Source: Alisma plantago-aquatica (Eukaryota; Streptophyta; Magnoliopsida; Alismatales; Alismataceae). Taken from it: a stretch of 64,000 bases of DNA. The notes beneath the pieces are model-generated. The model was not told where the DNA came from. It was given only the letters and a program-made list of their open reading frames with translations, and did no database searches. The DNA lies in assembly GCA_963693085.1 (NCBI GenBank), contig OY856412.1, forward strand, positions 1,129,690,744 through 1,129,754,743, given 5' to 3'. Each line of letters begins with the position of its first letter. Within the stretch, counting starts at the first letter, position 1. A program made the position numbers and the translations under genes. Below are positions 23,991-35,236 of the stretch, piece after piece.

Positions 23991-24945
23991 AAAACATTGT
24001 TCCTGCAACTTGACAGTAGCATGGTTTCATCATGCACGGATCTAAATTTGAACTTAGTTGGAAACTAAATCTAAGGTAGGGCTTCAGATTAAGCATAGAC
24101 CTGATGGGCAGACCCAAAAAGCCCCCTGGTTGTTGCCATACGCAGCAGCTTGCTACTGCAAAGCAAACTGGCCATAGGCCAAGCAACAGGGTGGCAGGGC
24201 TACTGGTTGCTGCTAGGCCCTCAAGGACGAGCTCAACGCCGATGATTGGAGGAGTTGGCTGCACTAAAATGACCTCTGGATGGCGCCCTGCTACTTGATC
24301 GTGGCTTTGCAGATGCTGCTACTGGCGCAACTACAGGGGGGCGCCGCCGTAGGCGTTGGTGCTGCTAGTAGAGGTGAGGAAGAGGGGAAGGTAGAGGAGG
24401 AAGGGGAAGGGGAAAGGAAGGTAGGCGTTGTGGAAGCTTGGCTCAAGGAGCCCTAATCACCCTGCCCATCGTCCTCCGTGGATCCCTGTTGTGCGCCGCT
24501 TCTAAAGCGGTTGCCTACTGTTCTATCGGGGAAGAAATAAGGAAGAAGAGAGGAGTAGCCGACCCTCTTAAAGAAAGAAAGAAAAACAAAAATCAATTCT
24601 GGGAAAATTGCAACCAGGTCCAAAATCCTTGAAACGGTCATAACATTTTCCTCGAATGTCTGATTCAAGTAATTTCTCTTGCAAACTTTCAAGCATGTGA
24701 TTCTCTACAACCTCAAAGCACAAAATCACAATTAGTATTTTATCACAACTGGTCAAAGCACCAATTGCATCTTGGCATTTAACTTAACTCAACAATTAAC
24801 ACTACAATTGTCATTAGTTACCTTAGATGATTCAATCTCAACTATTGATTCACATATAAGCTTATTTTGATTATCCTTGATGTTTAACAAGATTCTTAGC
24901 ACTAATCGAGGTACTTACTAGATAATCATGGAGTGGGTCATAACA

Positions 24946-24985
24946 ACCTTTTTCCCTTAAAAGAATTTCGTCCCGAAATTCCTAA
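24946..24985 (-). other. Pol-end relic and polypurine tract of element G
   Basis: On the minus strand AATTTCGGGACGAAATTC is followed by TTTTAAGGGAAAAAGGT and then the LTR start TGTTATGACC. This is the same arrangement as in elements A and C and fixes the 5' border of the 3' LTR. Confidence 0.8.
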
Positions 24986-25220
24986 AAGAGAAAGGAAACT
25001 TGTTACTCATCTCTGACTTGTGTTCCCACGTAGCTTCCTCTAGGTTAAGATTTTTCCACAAAACTATCACTAATGGTATCTCACAATTCCTGAGTTTCTT
25101 GATCCTCTGATCAACTATTTGTATTAATCCTTCAACATAGACCACATCTGATCTAATTTCCAGACCGAACCATAATACATTGTCTTTCTAAAACTTTTAT
25201 AACAGTAACTCAATTATGGT

Positions 25221-25660
25221 AATTACTGAGAAATTATCATACTATACATGCAGACAAACAAAAATTCTTAAATAAACAGAATGCATGTCAATTTGGCACT
25301 TTATACTAAAAGTCATGCAATTGAACTGTTAAACATCACCACATCTCATACTGAGAATTTTGATATCAAAATACTTGATTCATTGTACACCCTATCCTTA
25401 GGGTTTCAGCTACCTCATTCACTTGTCACATGGCAACACCCTATCCTTAGGGTTTCAGTTATCTCATCTATTTGATTGCATTTCAAATCACAATACGGTA
25501 TCATTCTAGAACTGGCAGAGCAGTATATTCAAATCATTGTAATTACTGAGTAATCCTTATATCATGCATGCAGGCAGATTTAAAATTCATAAATATCCCA
25601 AATTCATATAAATTTTGGCACATACATATTGAATTCATGCAATTGAACATCTTATTACAC
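25221..25660 (+). repeat. Tandem duplications in the interior of element G
   Basis: AATTACTGAG..ATCAT.CATGCAG.CA recurs at a distance of 320 bp (25221 and 25541). Between them CACCCTATCCTTAGGGTTTC occurs twice, 49 bp apart (25388 and 25437). The region lies between decayed pol and the polypurine tract and has no coding content that I recognise. Confidence 0.7.
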
Positions 25661-26149
25661 CAATAAGAGTAATTTACTTCACATATAAGAAATCATCTGT
25701 AATATTTATCAATTATCTGAAATTTTTCGAAGAACATACACATTAACCCAAATCCTGGTTTGTGCATCACATAACTCAATTAAGAGTTGTTTACGTATCA
25801 TAACACAAATAATTAATAGTGCTTGAGAATTTCTAGTAATATTTCAGAGTAATGTGCCAATTCATATAAGTGTTAAGTCACACACATTATCATAACAGGA
25901 AGCATGCAACTAGGTTTATTTGCATATTTTAATGCTATAGTATTTTCTTGAAATCATGCACCTGATGATTTACCAAACCTATATTGTCTAGGTTCATACC
26001 CAAACCATATCATTATCAGTTGTGTATTTCTAATCTCAACATTCACACTAAACAATTTGGATTTCGATGAACTATGTAAATTCACTGGTCCAATCTACAT
26101 TTTCTACCATACAGAGCTTCATACAAGGCCAAACCAAGCTTCATGCAAA

Positions 26150-27190
26150 CTCTATAAGGCTTAAATGTTCTTCCCAACTTCCACTGAAAAGCAAAACACA
26201 TGCTCTCAGCCTGTCCTCAAAAGTCTGAATGGTTCTCTCAGACTGACCATCCGTCTACGGGTAAAAAGATTGTACTGAATCTTAACTTTGTGCCCGAAGC
26301 ACGATGCAACTGTTTCCACAACCTAGATGTGAACTTAAGATCTCAATATGATATGATTGAAACTGGATTACCAGGCAACCTAACTATTTCATCCATATAT
26401 ATCTTAGTCAAGTTTCGAGATATCAAAGGTTGACTTAATATGAAGAAAGCGAGCAGACTAAATTAGTCTATCCACAATCATTCATATCGTGTCATAACCT
26501 CTAGGTGTCCTGGGTAACCCTACCACAAAAATTCATTGTGATATGTTCCCATTTCCAATCAGGCATAGAAAAAGATTACAAGGTAGTTGTAGTGTTTTTT
26601 TTTACCTAACCACCGGTATAATTCCTTGAGATTCCTGTACATCTTAGTGTTACCTGGATTCATAGTATACATCGATGCATGTGCCTCCTCAAAAATTTTG
26701 TTCTTTCAAATCATTGTCTCGAGGTACACAACATATCATGCTAATACAACACACCATCATTTAAAAACCTGAACTCTGGTCTTTCCCCCTATTACGTCAT
26801 GCACGATCTGCCGCAACCCACAGTCACTCTGCTAAGGTTCCTTGATCTAATATTAAAAAAAAGTAGGTTTGAGTTGCATCTGTGCAATCAAACCGCTCTA
26901 TTTTGTCACCCCTATGTCTAGGTTCAACTTTCACACTTCTACTAGCAGGTCTCTCTTGAAGCTTGCCATAGAGTATGCATCAGTTGTTGAACCTAACTTC
27001 CTGCTGAGGGCATCTGCTACCACATTCACTTTTCCAGGATGATGGTCTATCATTATATCATAATCCTTAATCAATTCTAATCATCTCCGCTATCTAAGAT
27101 TCAGATCCTTATGGGTAAAGGTATATTTCAAGCTCTTATGATCTATAAACACCTGGCACACCTCACCATAAGGATAGTAACGTCATGTCT
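26150..27190 (-). pseudogene. pol: Decayed Ty3/gypsy pol (RNase H to integrase) of element G
   Basis: On the minus strand, 27170-27000 translates to [20 protein letters not shown], then KDYDIMIDHHPGKVNVVADALSRK, the end of the RT/RNase H region. Farther along, 26270-26150 gives the integrase motif TDGQSERTIQTFEDRLRACV and GSWEEHL. Stops and frameshifts lie between them; the zinc-binding start and most of the catalytic core of integrase are not readable. The first half of pol and gag are missing from 27190-29070. Together with the LTR features this puts G near the Tekay/Del chromoviruses, although I see no chromodomain. Confidence 0.75.
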
Positions 27191-29070
27191 TATGAGCATG
27201 ATCTACAACAACTAATTCCAGTTTATGTGACGAGTAATTCTCCTTTTGTTTCAAACACACTTGTTACATTTCAAATTTGTATCTTACTCTTTTCTCTGAA
27301 TCATTTTCATATTGTTTATATACCTTTTAGATTAACTACCTTTAAACCCTGGGTTACTATCAATACTAGTTCACTTTTCATAGAGCAAATCTCATGATTT
27401 TGTTTTATAGAGATGCTAGTATTCAAGGTCAAATCACTAGCGACATCCCTTGAACTATTTCAACTCTAATTATTCTAGGGTTTGGTCCTTATCAATAACA
27501 TAGCATTATTGTGTGTGTGTGTCTGGTCGATCATATAGATCAATTTGAGCTGCTTGGGTCAATTGCATATTAACCCAACACTCAACTTTAATTATATTGG
27601 CTGAAAATTCAGTTTTCACAATAGTTTCTGTAATTTGCTTAATAAATAGCTAACAGAAGCTCCAAAAATTCTGGAAATTTTATATGTTATACCTAATGAA
27701 GTTTCAGACCTCCAGTAAAAATTTGAGATCATTTCTAATTACCAATAAATAATTAAAAATCAAACAGTGCACTGCTATATTGCAGTCTGCAGCAGATTCG
27801 GTCGACTTGTCCTACTCATAACTCGACCGACACCCTCACTGTTAGGATCTCATAAGTTTACTCAAGTCTTCCTTATCTTATCACTGGAATTTCCTTCCTC
27901 TTACTTGAACATCCAAATAAGTTACATTCTCAATTTACCCTGCTAGGGTTTCATCATCATATTGTGTGTCATCATTTTACTTACTTAAACGTCTCTACCA
28001 TGGTATTTATGCACCATATATGATTCATTTTCTAATTTACACGTTTCTTCATGTATATCATGTTGATCTTCCAAAGTCTCTTTATTTCTATGTAAGAAGT
28101 ACAATAAAGTATTTCATTTTATTACATGATCCATTCCAGGGTGAATTATTACTATCTTAGCCCTTACATACTATTCTCATATCTTTACCATATTCTCATA
28201 TTTAGAGTTCATGTAATACAAATCATTAATTTTAATCTGAACCTTATATCGTGTTATTTAATTTCCAATTAATGATTTCTCATATGAGGCTTCAACATTG
28301 GGCCTCGATATCGATTCCAGCTACTTCTTAGCTGCTCTAATCTTTCCCTTATATCTCAACATCTTAACGTATGTACATTCTTACTATGTTGCAGGTCTAA
28401 ATTATCCAGAGTCTACTTTCATTATATTCTCAATAAGAGTCGTTAGATCCTAGTAACACATCTTGCCAGTCGGACCAGGCCGAACCTGTAGTTCTGAAGC
28501 CAAGAGCTACTCAGGATTAACCAACTCTTATTTATTGTACAAACTGAAAATCTAAATTCATGCATATAAGAGCGTTTCTAGTGATATTTAATCAAATAAG
28601 AAATATAAAGTAAGAGTTATATCACATCCTATATTTAATCTCTTATTCATACATTAATTCCTTATCTCATAACCCTAAGCTTTCTAGAGTTTCTCACTAG
28701 CCTATCCTTCCTCTGCATACCTGGCCAGGGCATCCAGAGAAGAATAAACAGAGTAGCTTGATACTGGTCAATCTAAGTATTTAGACACCTGGCCAGGGTA
28801 TCTAAACACTCAGACTTCCCAGAGCTAGAAACACATCACTTCTTATTTGCCTCACTTATAACTTTATCTTTTGACCCTAATGATTCTTAACGATTCAACC
28901 TAAGCTTGTTACTTGATTCTCGTAACCACATCCTCTTCCTGCCATCTGCAATAGTATAACAGAACACTTCCCGTTAGAAAATTACAGATAGAAGAAAGAC
29001 TCCCAAACCTTAATCCTATTGGTCTCTTATCGTCCCCTGATCTGTTCTGAGTAACTATGTACTCAACCTA
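27191..29070 (-). other. Non-coding remainder of the interior of element G
   Basis: This stretch should hold gag and the first half of pol, but no zinc knuckle or reverse transcriptase motif can be read. It includes a GTGTGTGTGTGT run near 27518, two TCGGTCGAC-like motifs (27797-27830) and a direct repeat of ACCTGGCCAGGGYATC (about 28718 and 28787). Confidence 0.55.
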
Positions 29071-29071
29071 A

Positions 29072-29083
29072 GCTCTGATACCA
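29072..29083 (-). other. Primer-binding site of element G (initiator tRNA-Met type)
   Basis: TGGTATCAGAGC on the minus strand, two bases after the 51-bp terminal segment and its ACA end. This is an exact match to the standard plant Met-tRNA site, so the 51-bp segment stands where the 5' LTR should end. Confidence 0.9.
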
Positions 29084-29087
29084 AAAT

Positions 29088-29138
29088 GTCGCGCCCTAAT
29101 CTCGTGGTTTGTGGCTAGTGTGAGATCGGGGCGTGACA
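29088..29138 (-). repeat. Right arm of the 51-bp inverted repeat: residual 5' LTR of element G
   Basis: On the minus strand it begins TGTCACGCCCCGATCTCACA at the insert border and ends GGGCGCGACA beside the primer site. It is the exact reverse complement of the end of the 3' LTR, where a direct repeat would be expected. Confidence 0.9.
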
Positions 29139-30325
29139 ATAACGCTTGAAGTTCATCAATTAAAGGTTCAAGATAAATGTCAATATCATTTCCAGGTTCT
29201 TTTGGACCAGGAATCAACAAAGACATGATGAAGTTTGGTTGCTTCATGCACAACCACGAGGGCAAGTTGTATGGGATCAACACAACAGGCAAAGTACTAT
29301 GAGAAATATGTAGGGTGTCAAAGGGATTGAAACCATCACTTGCTAGCCCCAAACAGACATTATGTGGCTCACTACCAAATTCAGGAAACTTAGCGTCCAA
29401 TGCTTTCCATGAAGCAGAATTTGTAGGATGTCGCAACTTTCCATCTGTCACCCATTTCTTGTGATGCCATTGCATATCCTCTGCCACAGTTGGATACATG
29501 AAAAGCCTTTGCAACCTAGGAGTCAAAGGAAAATGAAAGAATTTCTTTGTAGAGATCTTTGATGGTTTCTTTTGGGAGAGTGTTTCTATTTTCCATCTAG
29601 ATGTCCCACACCGAGTGCACACTTCAAGTGTGGCACGATCTTTATAATAAATCATGCAATCATTTGGGCATGCATCAATCTTCACATATTCAATACCTAA
29701 GTCTCTTAATAATTTCTTGGCTTTACAAAAACTATTAGGAGATGATTCTGCCCCACTAGGAAGAGCCTCTTTTGTTAATCTCAATTGTGATGTAAAAGAC
29801 TTATTGGTTCATTGAGATTCAACATTTTTACTAGATAAGATAGTTTGGAATGGCTCGTACAACCATGGTATAAAGGTTCCCCAGCTTTATCTAGAAGTTT
29901 ATAAAATTTTCAACATCAAGATTGACTGGAATATCTGCATCAATATCATCTACTGGAGATGTCTCAGGATTCTGCACACCAAAGACATCATGCAACAAGC
30001 CTCCGATGTTGTCTCCATCAACATTGTCACCAAGAAGAGTAGTTGTGGATGAAGATTGTCTTTCTCGTCTAGGAATTTCTCCATGGTCAATCCATATGTA
30101 ATAATTAGGTGTGAACCCTTTGATCATTACATGTTCAAAAACCTCCTCCTTAGACTTGAAATATCTATTGCCACAAACTTTACATGGGAACAATAATTGA
30201 CCACTCCTCGCATGGATTTGGTTGAGTAGATTGTGATCAATGAAGGCAGACAAACCATCTTGAAATTCCTTACTGTGGATACGATTTTCGATATACATCC
30301 AACTTCTATCTGCTATGTAATCCAT
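29139..30325 (-). pseudogene. TNPD-like transposase of the CACTA element, 5' portion
   Basis: The first frame (30325-29891) starts MDYIADRSWMY and shows a transposase-associated domain: W-M-Y, a conserved PCKVCGN pair of cysteines and HVMIKGFTPNYYIWIDHGE. A frameshift follows near 29900; the sequence continues KFYKLLDKAGEPLYHGC and shifts again near NKSFTSQLRLTKEALP. The second frame (29784-29139) is the start of the TNP2 domain: ACPNDCMIYYKD, CTRCGTSRW, HFPLTPRLQRLF, KWVTDGKLRHP, GLASDGFNPF, YNLPSWLCMKQ.N..SLLIPGPKEPGNDIDIYLEPLIDELQAL. At that point element G interrupts the gene; the reading resumes at 22371. Together the two pieces cover most of a standard CACTA transposase. Confidence 0.88.
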
Positions 30326-32280
30326 CTACACAAGTGAAATATGGATAAGTCAAACCTCTAAGTCTTATATATTTGACTAAAAGTAAACATATTAGTTTCT
30401 AATAGAACAATGATAGTAATTTGTATTCATATGTGTCACCTATCCCATTCTTGAACACTAAATCTCACTAGTAAGTGTATAATGTGTGTTTGGTTTTTAC
30501 AAAAATTTCTGCAGCATTTCCCCTTAGTTCTCCAAGTACACCGACATAGATGGGAAAATAACCCACATAAGTATGTACCCAGAGAACAACTGAGGAAATG
30601 ACTACCAAAATATCTTTAAAACAAGACACAATATTATACATTCACGTCCTAAGTGAGATTAAGTGTTCGAGAACAGTCCCAAATTGGGGACTATCCAATA
30701 TTTACTCCTAAAGAATAAATTTTGGATGGGTTTCTAAGTCAAAAAAAATATATGTATAAATATTTAATATTGTGTTTTATAAAAATATGTTTGAAGTGTT
30801 GAAATAAAATTAAATTTTGACTCATGGAGTATTTAAAAAAATAATAAATCAATATATATATATTAATATACTGATAGTATGCATATTTATGTCGTGTAAT
30901 ATCACTCAACAAATTCATGACAAGTTTGCCTTGGATTTCACTAGCACCATTAATGTTCTAAAGTTTCCAAACACGATGTGTGATTTTTCATTCTAGTTTT
31001 ACAAAGTTGGAAAAAATCTAACAAAAGTGGGCACGTCGTTAAATGTGTTTAATCATTAATAGGTGAGAGAAGAAAGGCAAGAGAGTAGTAAAATACATCC
31101 TAACCATTAAAAATTGATCCAAATATTTTTTGTACACAAATAATTGATAAAATTTGAAAAGATCCGAAAATCCTCGCATAAACAAATGATGTTTGCAATT
31201 ATAGTAGCAACTTGTCATGAACACATTTTTTTACTAAAATTTCTAATCTATTAGATAAAAGTACTAAATAAACATGATGTAATAAAATGTTAATTTTGAG
31301 CACAATGAAGTTTTATAATTTTTGTCTCAAGTTTTACTTTCTATTAAATTGATATAACCTAAGCAGAATAGAAAAGACAAACATCACAAATTAAAAAAAA
31401 ACAAATATTAACAAAATTTTGGTAAAGATAAAACATATAAATTTTAGTTAAGAAGTAATTTTTCAAAGTCGCTTTTATAAATAAGAAAGGAACTTGATGC
31501 TAGTATTTAGACATTTTCTTTACTATAACGAGATTCTAACTAGTATTACAAATGCAATAAAATGTTTATTACTAGGATCATCATAACTTGTTCTATGCAT
31601 ATAATTCCAATGTAATAGTTGAAACAAATATCTAAATTTTTTCTTTATGTTCTATTACGTTTGAAAATAATTAAAAGTAGAACTTGAACAAGACTTGTTG
31701 AAGGACGCAGTTTCATCTTTCTCATGTCAAGGGTAACCGGTCATGAACAACAAAGATTTAATATTAACATGACATAAGTATGGTATATATGTTCATTTAG
31801 TAATGTGGCTAATTGAGAATGAACTTATTTGGCTACAAATAATCACCAAAGATTGAATAATTTCTGATATAGTGATCTTAGATTAGAAAAAAATGCTGCA
31901 TTTTTAATAAAAATGATGAAAAGTTGTTCCACTGGTTATGCATCATACCTTATCAGTCCGATCTTCTTACTTTAGCGCAGAAGGTCAAGAACGAAAGAAC
32001 TTTATATTTGTACTTGTACCACGGTCCAGAATCAAACCACCAGACAACAAGTTCAAAAGTAAGCGATCAAATAGTAGGTCCAGAAACAACAATCAAATAA
32101 CATGTTTAGAAGGGAACCATTCGATACGGTATCTGTACCAACATGTTACAAGTTTTACACCTAAAAATACATAGCAGGAGGAATCAACAACCCTCAAATG
32201 ACGTGGGTGATTGCAGAAGACGAAACAAGGGAAGGTGAGATACATTTGAGAAAGGAGAAGAAGGTTACCTGAGAGAACAA
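30326..32280. other. 5' non-coding part of the CACTA element
   Basis: Very AT-rich sequence between the TNPD start and the GC-rich end of the transposon. It has no coding domain that I recognise; short ORFs here (31039-31224, 31938-32293) look random. It probably contains the promoter, but I cannot place a TATA box with confidence. Confidence 0.5.
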
Positions 32281-32329
32281 CCGAAACGGCCAAAAGCAGA
32301 CTACAGCCGGCAGCTGTCTGTGCTCTGCG

Positions 32330-32700
32330 AACGGACTGATGAAGAGCGATGGCAGTTAGTGGACGACTAGTAGCAGGACTCCCAGGTGTGCCTCTACAGA
32401 CGGCTGTGACGACACGAGAGGTTGTGCTCGAGAACCGACGATGAAGATGGAAGAGCGGCCGTGAATGAGAAACGGGAGTTCGTTGTTCGGGGGAGCGGGC
32501 ATTGCGTGAACGATTGCAGTTGGCGGACGTGCTCCGTGAACAGACTAGAGGATGGCCAGTAGCAGGACTCCCAGGTGCGCCCCTAAGGACGGTTGTGACG
32601 GAACGTGCGACTGCGCCCGAGAACCGGCGATGAGGACAGAAGAGTAGCAGCGAACGAGGAAATGAGACTTCGATGTTCAGGGGAAAGGGTGCTGTGTTTG
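32330..32700 (+). repeat. GC-rich 189-bp tandem duplication near the 5' end of the CACTA element
   Basis: AGCAGGACTCCCAGGTG occurs at 32372 and 32561. The copies continue through ACGG.TGTGACG, GAGAACCG.CGATGA and a GCGAACGAGG / GTGAATGAGA segment with many substitutions. GC-rich 5' repeats next to the subterminal region are common in En/Spm and are CpG-methylation targets there. Confidence 0.75.
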
Positions 32701-32802
32701 TGGATACGAACCGTCACACTCAGTTTTCAGAGTTAAACAACTGTTAGGTCATATGTTGGGAGAAAATATTAGAAAGAAAAAATATTTAGTGAAGGATTTA
32801 AA

Positions 32803-32902
32803 TTACATTAGCCAGGGATGAGCTTTGAGGACCAGTCCTAGTTTGGTCAGGACTCTTATTCCTGGCTAGGTAGCCTTGACCAATAGCGGATTTTGTTGTA
32901 GT
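32803..32902 (-). repeat. Right terminal and subterminal repeats of the CACTA element
   Basis: It contains CCAGGGATGAG, TTTGGTCAGGAC, CCTGGCTAGG and CCTTGACCAATAGCGG, matching the left cluster, and ends TTTTGTTGTAGT at 32902. The final G of the standard terminus is missing, and CTT follows as target duplication. Confidence 0.75.
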
Positions 32903-32905
32903 CTT

Positions 32906-34377
32906 ACTGTTCCCACCAAGGCTAAAAGAAAATGAGTAAGATCACACTGCCTCCATCATCAGAAAGGGTACATACAAGAAAAACGCACTCAAATCTGTTA
33001 TGACAAGTTGTTCTATAATCCAAATGTTGTTACAAACAATGTTAACCACACATCTACCAGAAGACTCACATCTGAAAAATTAATTGAGTGTTTTAATAGT
33101 AGATATTTAATGTAACATGCTCGGAACAGCGTCCCGCAACAACAAATTTGTACCCGAGAAAAACCAGAATTGTAGTATTGTATAACTAGAGGGACTGAAT
33201 CCTAAAGGCTGACTCCGTATGCAACCGAAAGAGCATGTGGATGCAGGACATTACACAACAGTCTCCCAACTCGTACAGGTCGGATGACTGTACTTTCAAG
33301 TAAACTAATAATGTTCAACCTACTTGTAGTTGCCTGTGTAAACGGAAGATGCCATCTCCCATGTAATGCCCAACCACAACCAACAATAAGAAACACATCA
33401 AACTCATTACCCAAGGTTGCTAGGATGCATTCATTGAGACCGAATGAGAAACATATGTTTTCACGTAACCAATTAATAGAAGAAAAAAAACCAATTTAGC
33501 ATTTTGTAAAAATATTTACAACATAGCATACTTTGCAAAATATTTCCCAAAGTAGTACAATTTGGTCTGAAAACGTCACTTTGTGTGGAGCTTTTTGTAA
33601 CCAAAATTAAAAGGCGCCACAATAATTGACGTATCTATTTTTAAATAAGAAAAATTTGGAAAAAAATTTTAAAAAAATGGAAAAACGCCACTTCATGTCT
33701 AAATATACTCGTCCATGTGTCCAGCAAATTCATGGAAACAAAAGGAGTTGGGTTAGAAACGTGCGTGGGAAGGAGATTATGACGGACGGAGACGAGTCTG
33801 ACGTTTAGTATGGTAAAACTAAACGGTGTGAACTGTTTTTCCATCTTGTCTTTGCGAAGTACAATTAAACGGTAGCTTATGGTTTTCTCGAGGTAGAGTG
33901 CCTGGTTTGGCCTCCCTTTGGATAGAGTATCCAGTGATGTCAATTTCCAGAATGTTTTTCTTGTGCGCGGACGGCTGTCTGGCGTGTGTGTGTCAAGCAT
34001 CCAAGTAAAAGACGCAGTGCCGTCTGCTCAAATACAGAAACGCGGTACCATGGGTTGTCTCTTCTCGTGGTACGTTGTGGGGGCTCAATGTACCACTTTG
34101 CTTTAGATTTTGTATAAGCAGTGCCGTTAATTTGCTACCGTCCAAATGTAGTTGGCACCTCGTTATCCCTCCCTCCGTAAGCTACCTTTTAAATGTCTAT
34201 TCCCCGTCATAAAGCGCCATGGAAGTTTTCCACAAGCATAGATAACTTATAACTAGAGGTATAGCTTGGTAAGGAGAGAGATTATAATATGAACACTGAT
34301 ATAATGACTTTTCCGATGATGTATATACATTCTCTGAGAGTTGGGTCAGAACGGGAAGGGATGAATAGCATCCTTCA
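32906..34377. other. Unassigned sequence between the CACTA element and the Helitron
   Basis: Mixed composition with a few longer frames on both strands (for example 33641-34000 minus, 33284-33499 plus). None has a domain or codon pattern that I recognise. This may be older intergenic DNA. I see no tRNA, rRNA or transposon terminus in it. Confidence 0.4.
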
Positions 34378-34678
34378 TCTATACTACTATAAAAAGAGCG
34401 AGTTTGATGATGTGTTCTCCTTGATTCACTCTTTTTTCTATTTTTTCAAGGAATTTTGCTCCTACAAATATTTATTCTCACGCTCTCCTATTAACTTTTA
34501 TTATTTTTAATTCTATATTTCTCTCTCCATCCCACGAAAACGGTTCCTTGATTCTCTCTTTTCAAACAACCAACACAAATATCTTTACCGTAGGGACTCT
34601 TTCATGGACGAGTCCTCTCTCCATACATTTTCAACAAATTTTATATGTCACGTGTATGTGCACATGTGCGTTCACTAG
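34378..34678 (+). mobile_element. Small non-autonomous Helitron-like element
   Basis: It starts TCTATACTACTATAAAAAGA directly after an A (34377) and ends CTAG directly before a T (34679), the A|TC...CTRR|T rule of Helitrons. A short palindrome (GTGTATGTGCACATGTGCG, about 34652-34670) lies a few bases before the 3' end, where Helitrons carry their terminal hairpin. The TCTATACTAYTATAAA start is common to many plant Helitrons. At 301 bp it has no Rep/helicase and would depend on an autonomous element. There is no target duplication, as expected. Confidence 0.75.
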
Positions 34679-34950
34679 TAACCTAATAAAATCAAGAAAC
34701 AATAAGGTTGTAGCAGACACATGATAAATATTATATAACATCTTTTTTGTAACATGGTGATCGGCTTAGGTTTCTGATGAACTATATGTTGTTAGCTTAT
34801 TTGTAGGTTGCACCAGCACATACTTAACTAATTTGAAGGAATGAAAATGATTGGCATACAAGACTCTTTCGACACGATACAGTAATATGTAAGACCAAGC
34901 ATCTGAACGCTTCCTGTTGTGATGAAAATAACTTCAATTCAAGACATTTT

Positions 34951-35236
34951 GGACAACGCATACAATCTCAACCACAAGTTATACATGGAAAGAAAAAAAA
35001 AATTAGAAGTACGTAAGAGGTAGATGGCTATATGACAGAACACTAGGCTAGAAAAAAACGAGTTTTCACATGATAGAGTCAAGTATAAAAACCTGGACAA
35101 CTCATACAATCTCAACCACTAGTTATACATGGAAAGAAAAAAATCGAGAAGTATGTAAGAGGTAGATGGCTATATGACAGAACGATAGGCTAGAAAAAAA
35201 TTAGTGTTCACATGATAGAGTCAAGTATAAAAACCT
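34951..35236 (+). repeat. 144-bp tandem duplication
   Basis: Two copies start with GGACAAC at 34951 and 35095 and run through CATACAATCTCAACCAC, GGTAGATGGCTATATGACAG and GATAGAGTCAAGTATAAAAA. They differ at a few positions and in the length of an A-run. I see no coding potential or known element. Confidence 0.9.

Larger units (their letters stand above)
22372..24945 (-). mobile_element. 3' LTR of element G
   Basis: Read on the minus strand it starts TGTTATGACCCACTCC right after AAGGGAAAAAGG and ends ATCGGGGCGTGACA, a common end for plant Ty3 LTRs. It contains the CACTGAGCGAGTAGGCTCAT block (about 22810-22835) and a cluster of CGGCCGATC motifs (23879-23990). Its length is 2574 bp. ORFs between 23989 and 24692 are GC-rich LTR sequence without any recognisable domain. 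Confidence 0.75.
22372..29138 (-). mobile_element. Ty3/gypsy retrotransposon G nested in TNPD, with inverted-repeat ends
   Basis: The 6767-bp insert starts TGTCACGCC and ends GGCGTGACA, flanked by a 5-bp target duplication ATAAC (22367-22371 and 29139-29143), as made by a retroviral-type integrase. On the minus strand a Met-type primer site lies at 29072-29083, decayed pol at about 26150-27190, a pol-end and polypurine signature at 24946-24985, and a 3' LTR at 24945-22372. The 5' LTR should be about 2.6 kb, but only 51 bp separate the insert border from the primer site. Those 51 bp are the exact reverse complement of the last 51 bp of the 3' LTR. The element therefore has perfect terminal inverted repeats in place of a pair of LTRs. 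Confidence 0.85.
16421..32902 (-). mobile_element. CACTA (En/Spm) DNA transposon, interrupted by LTR element G
   Basis: The left end reads CACTACTATAAATC at 16421. The right end, on the minus strand, reads ACTACAACAAAATCC from 32902, a typical plant CACTA terminus with its outermost base lost. The 3-bp target duplication CTT is present at 16418-16420 and 32903-32905. Subterminal repeats of CCTTGACCAATAG and TGGTCAGGGAT occur at both ends (16441-16680 and 32803-32890). Two genes run on the minus strand in the usual order, TNPD-like then TNPA-like. Total length is about 16.5 kb, or about 9.7 kb without the 6.8-kb nested retrotransposon. Stops and frameshifts in both genes show it can no longer move by itself. 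Confidence 0.85.

Noticed and set aside
24104..24632. GC-rich ORFs on both strands in LTR G
   Set aside because: They overlap on opposite strands, have low-complexity composition and lie wholly in the 3' LTR of G.
33641..34000. 119-codon minus-strand ORF as a host gene
   Set aside because: No domain, no splice or promoter context, and overlapping ORFs of similar length on the other strand.
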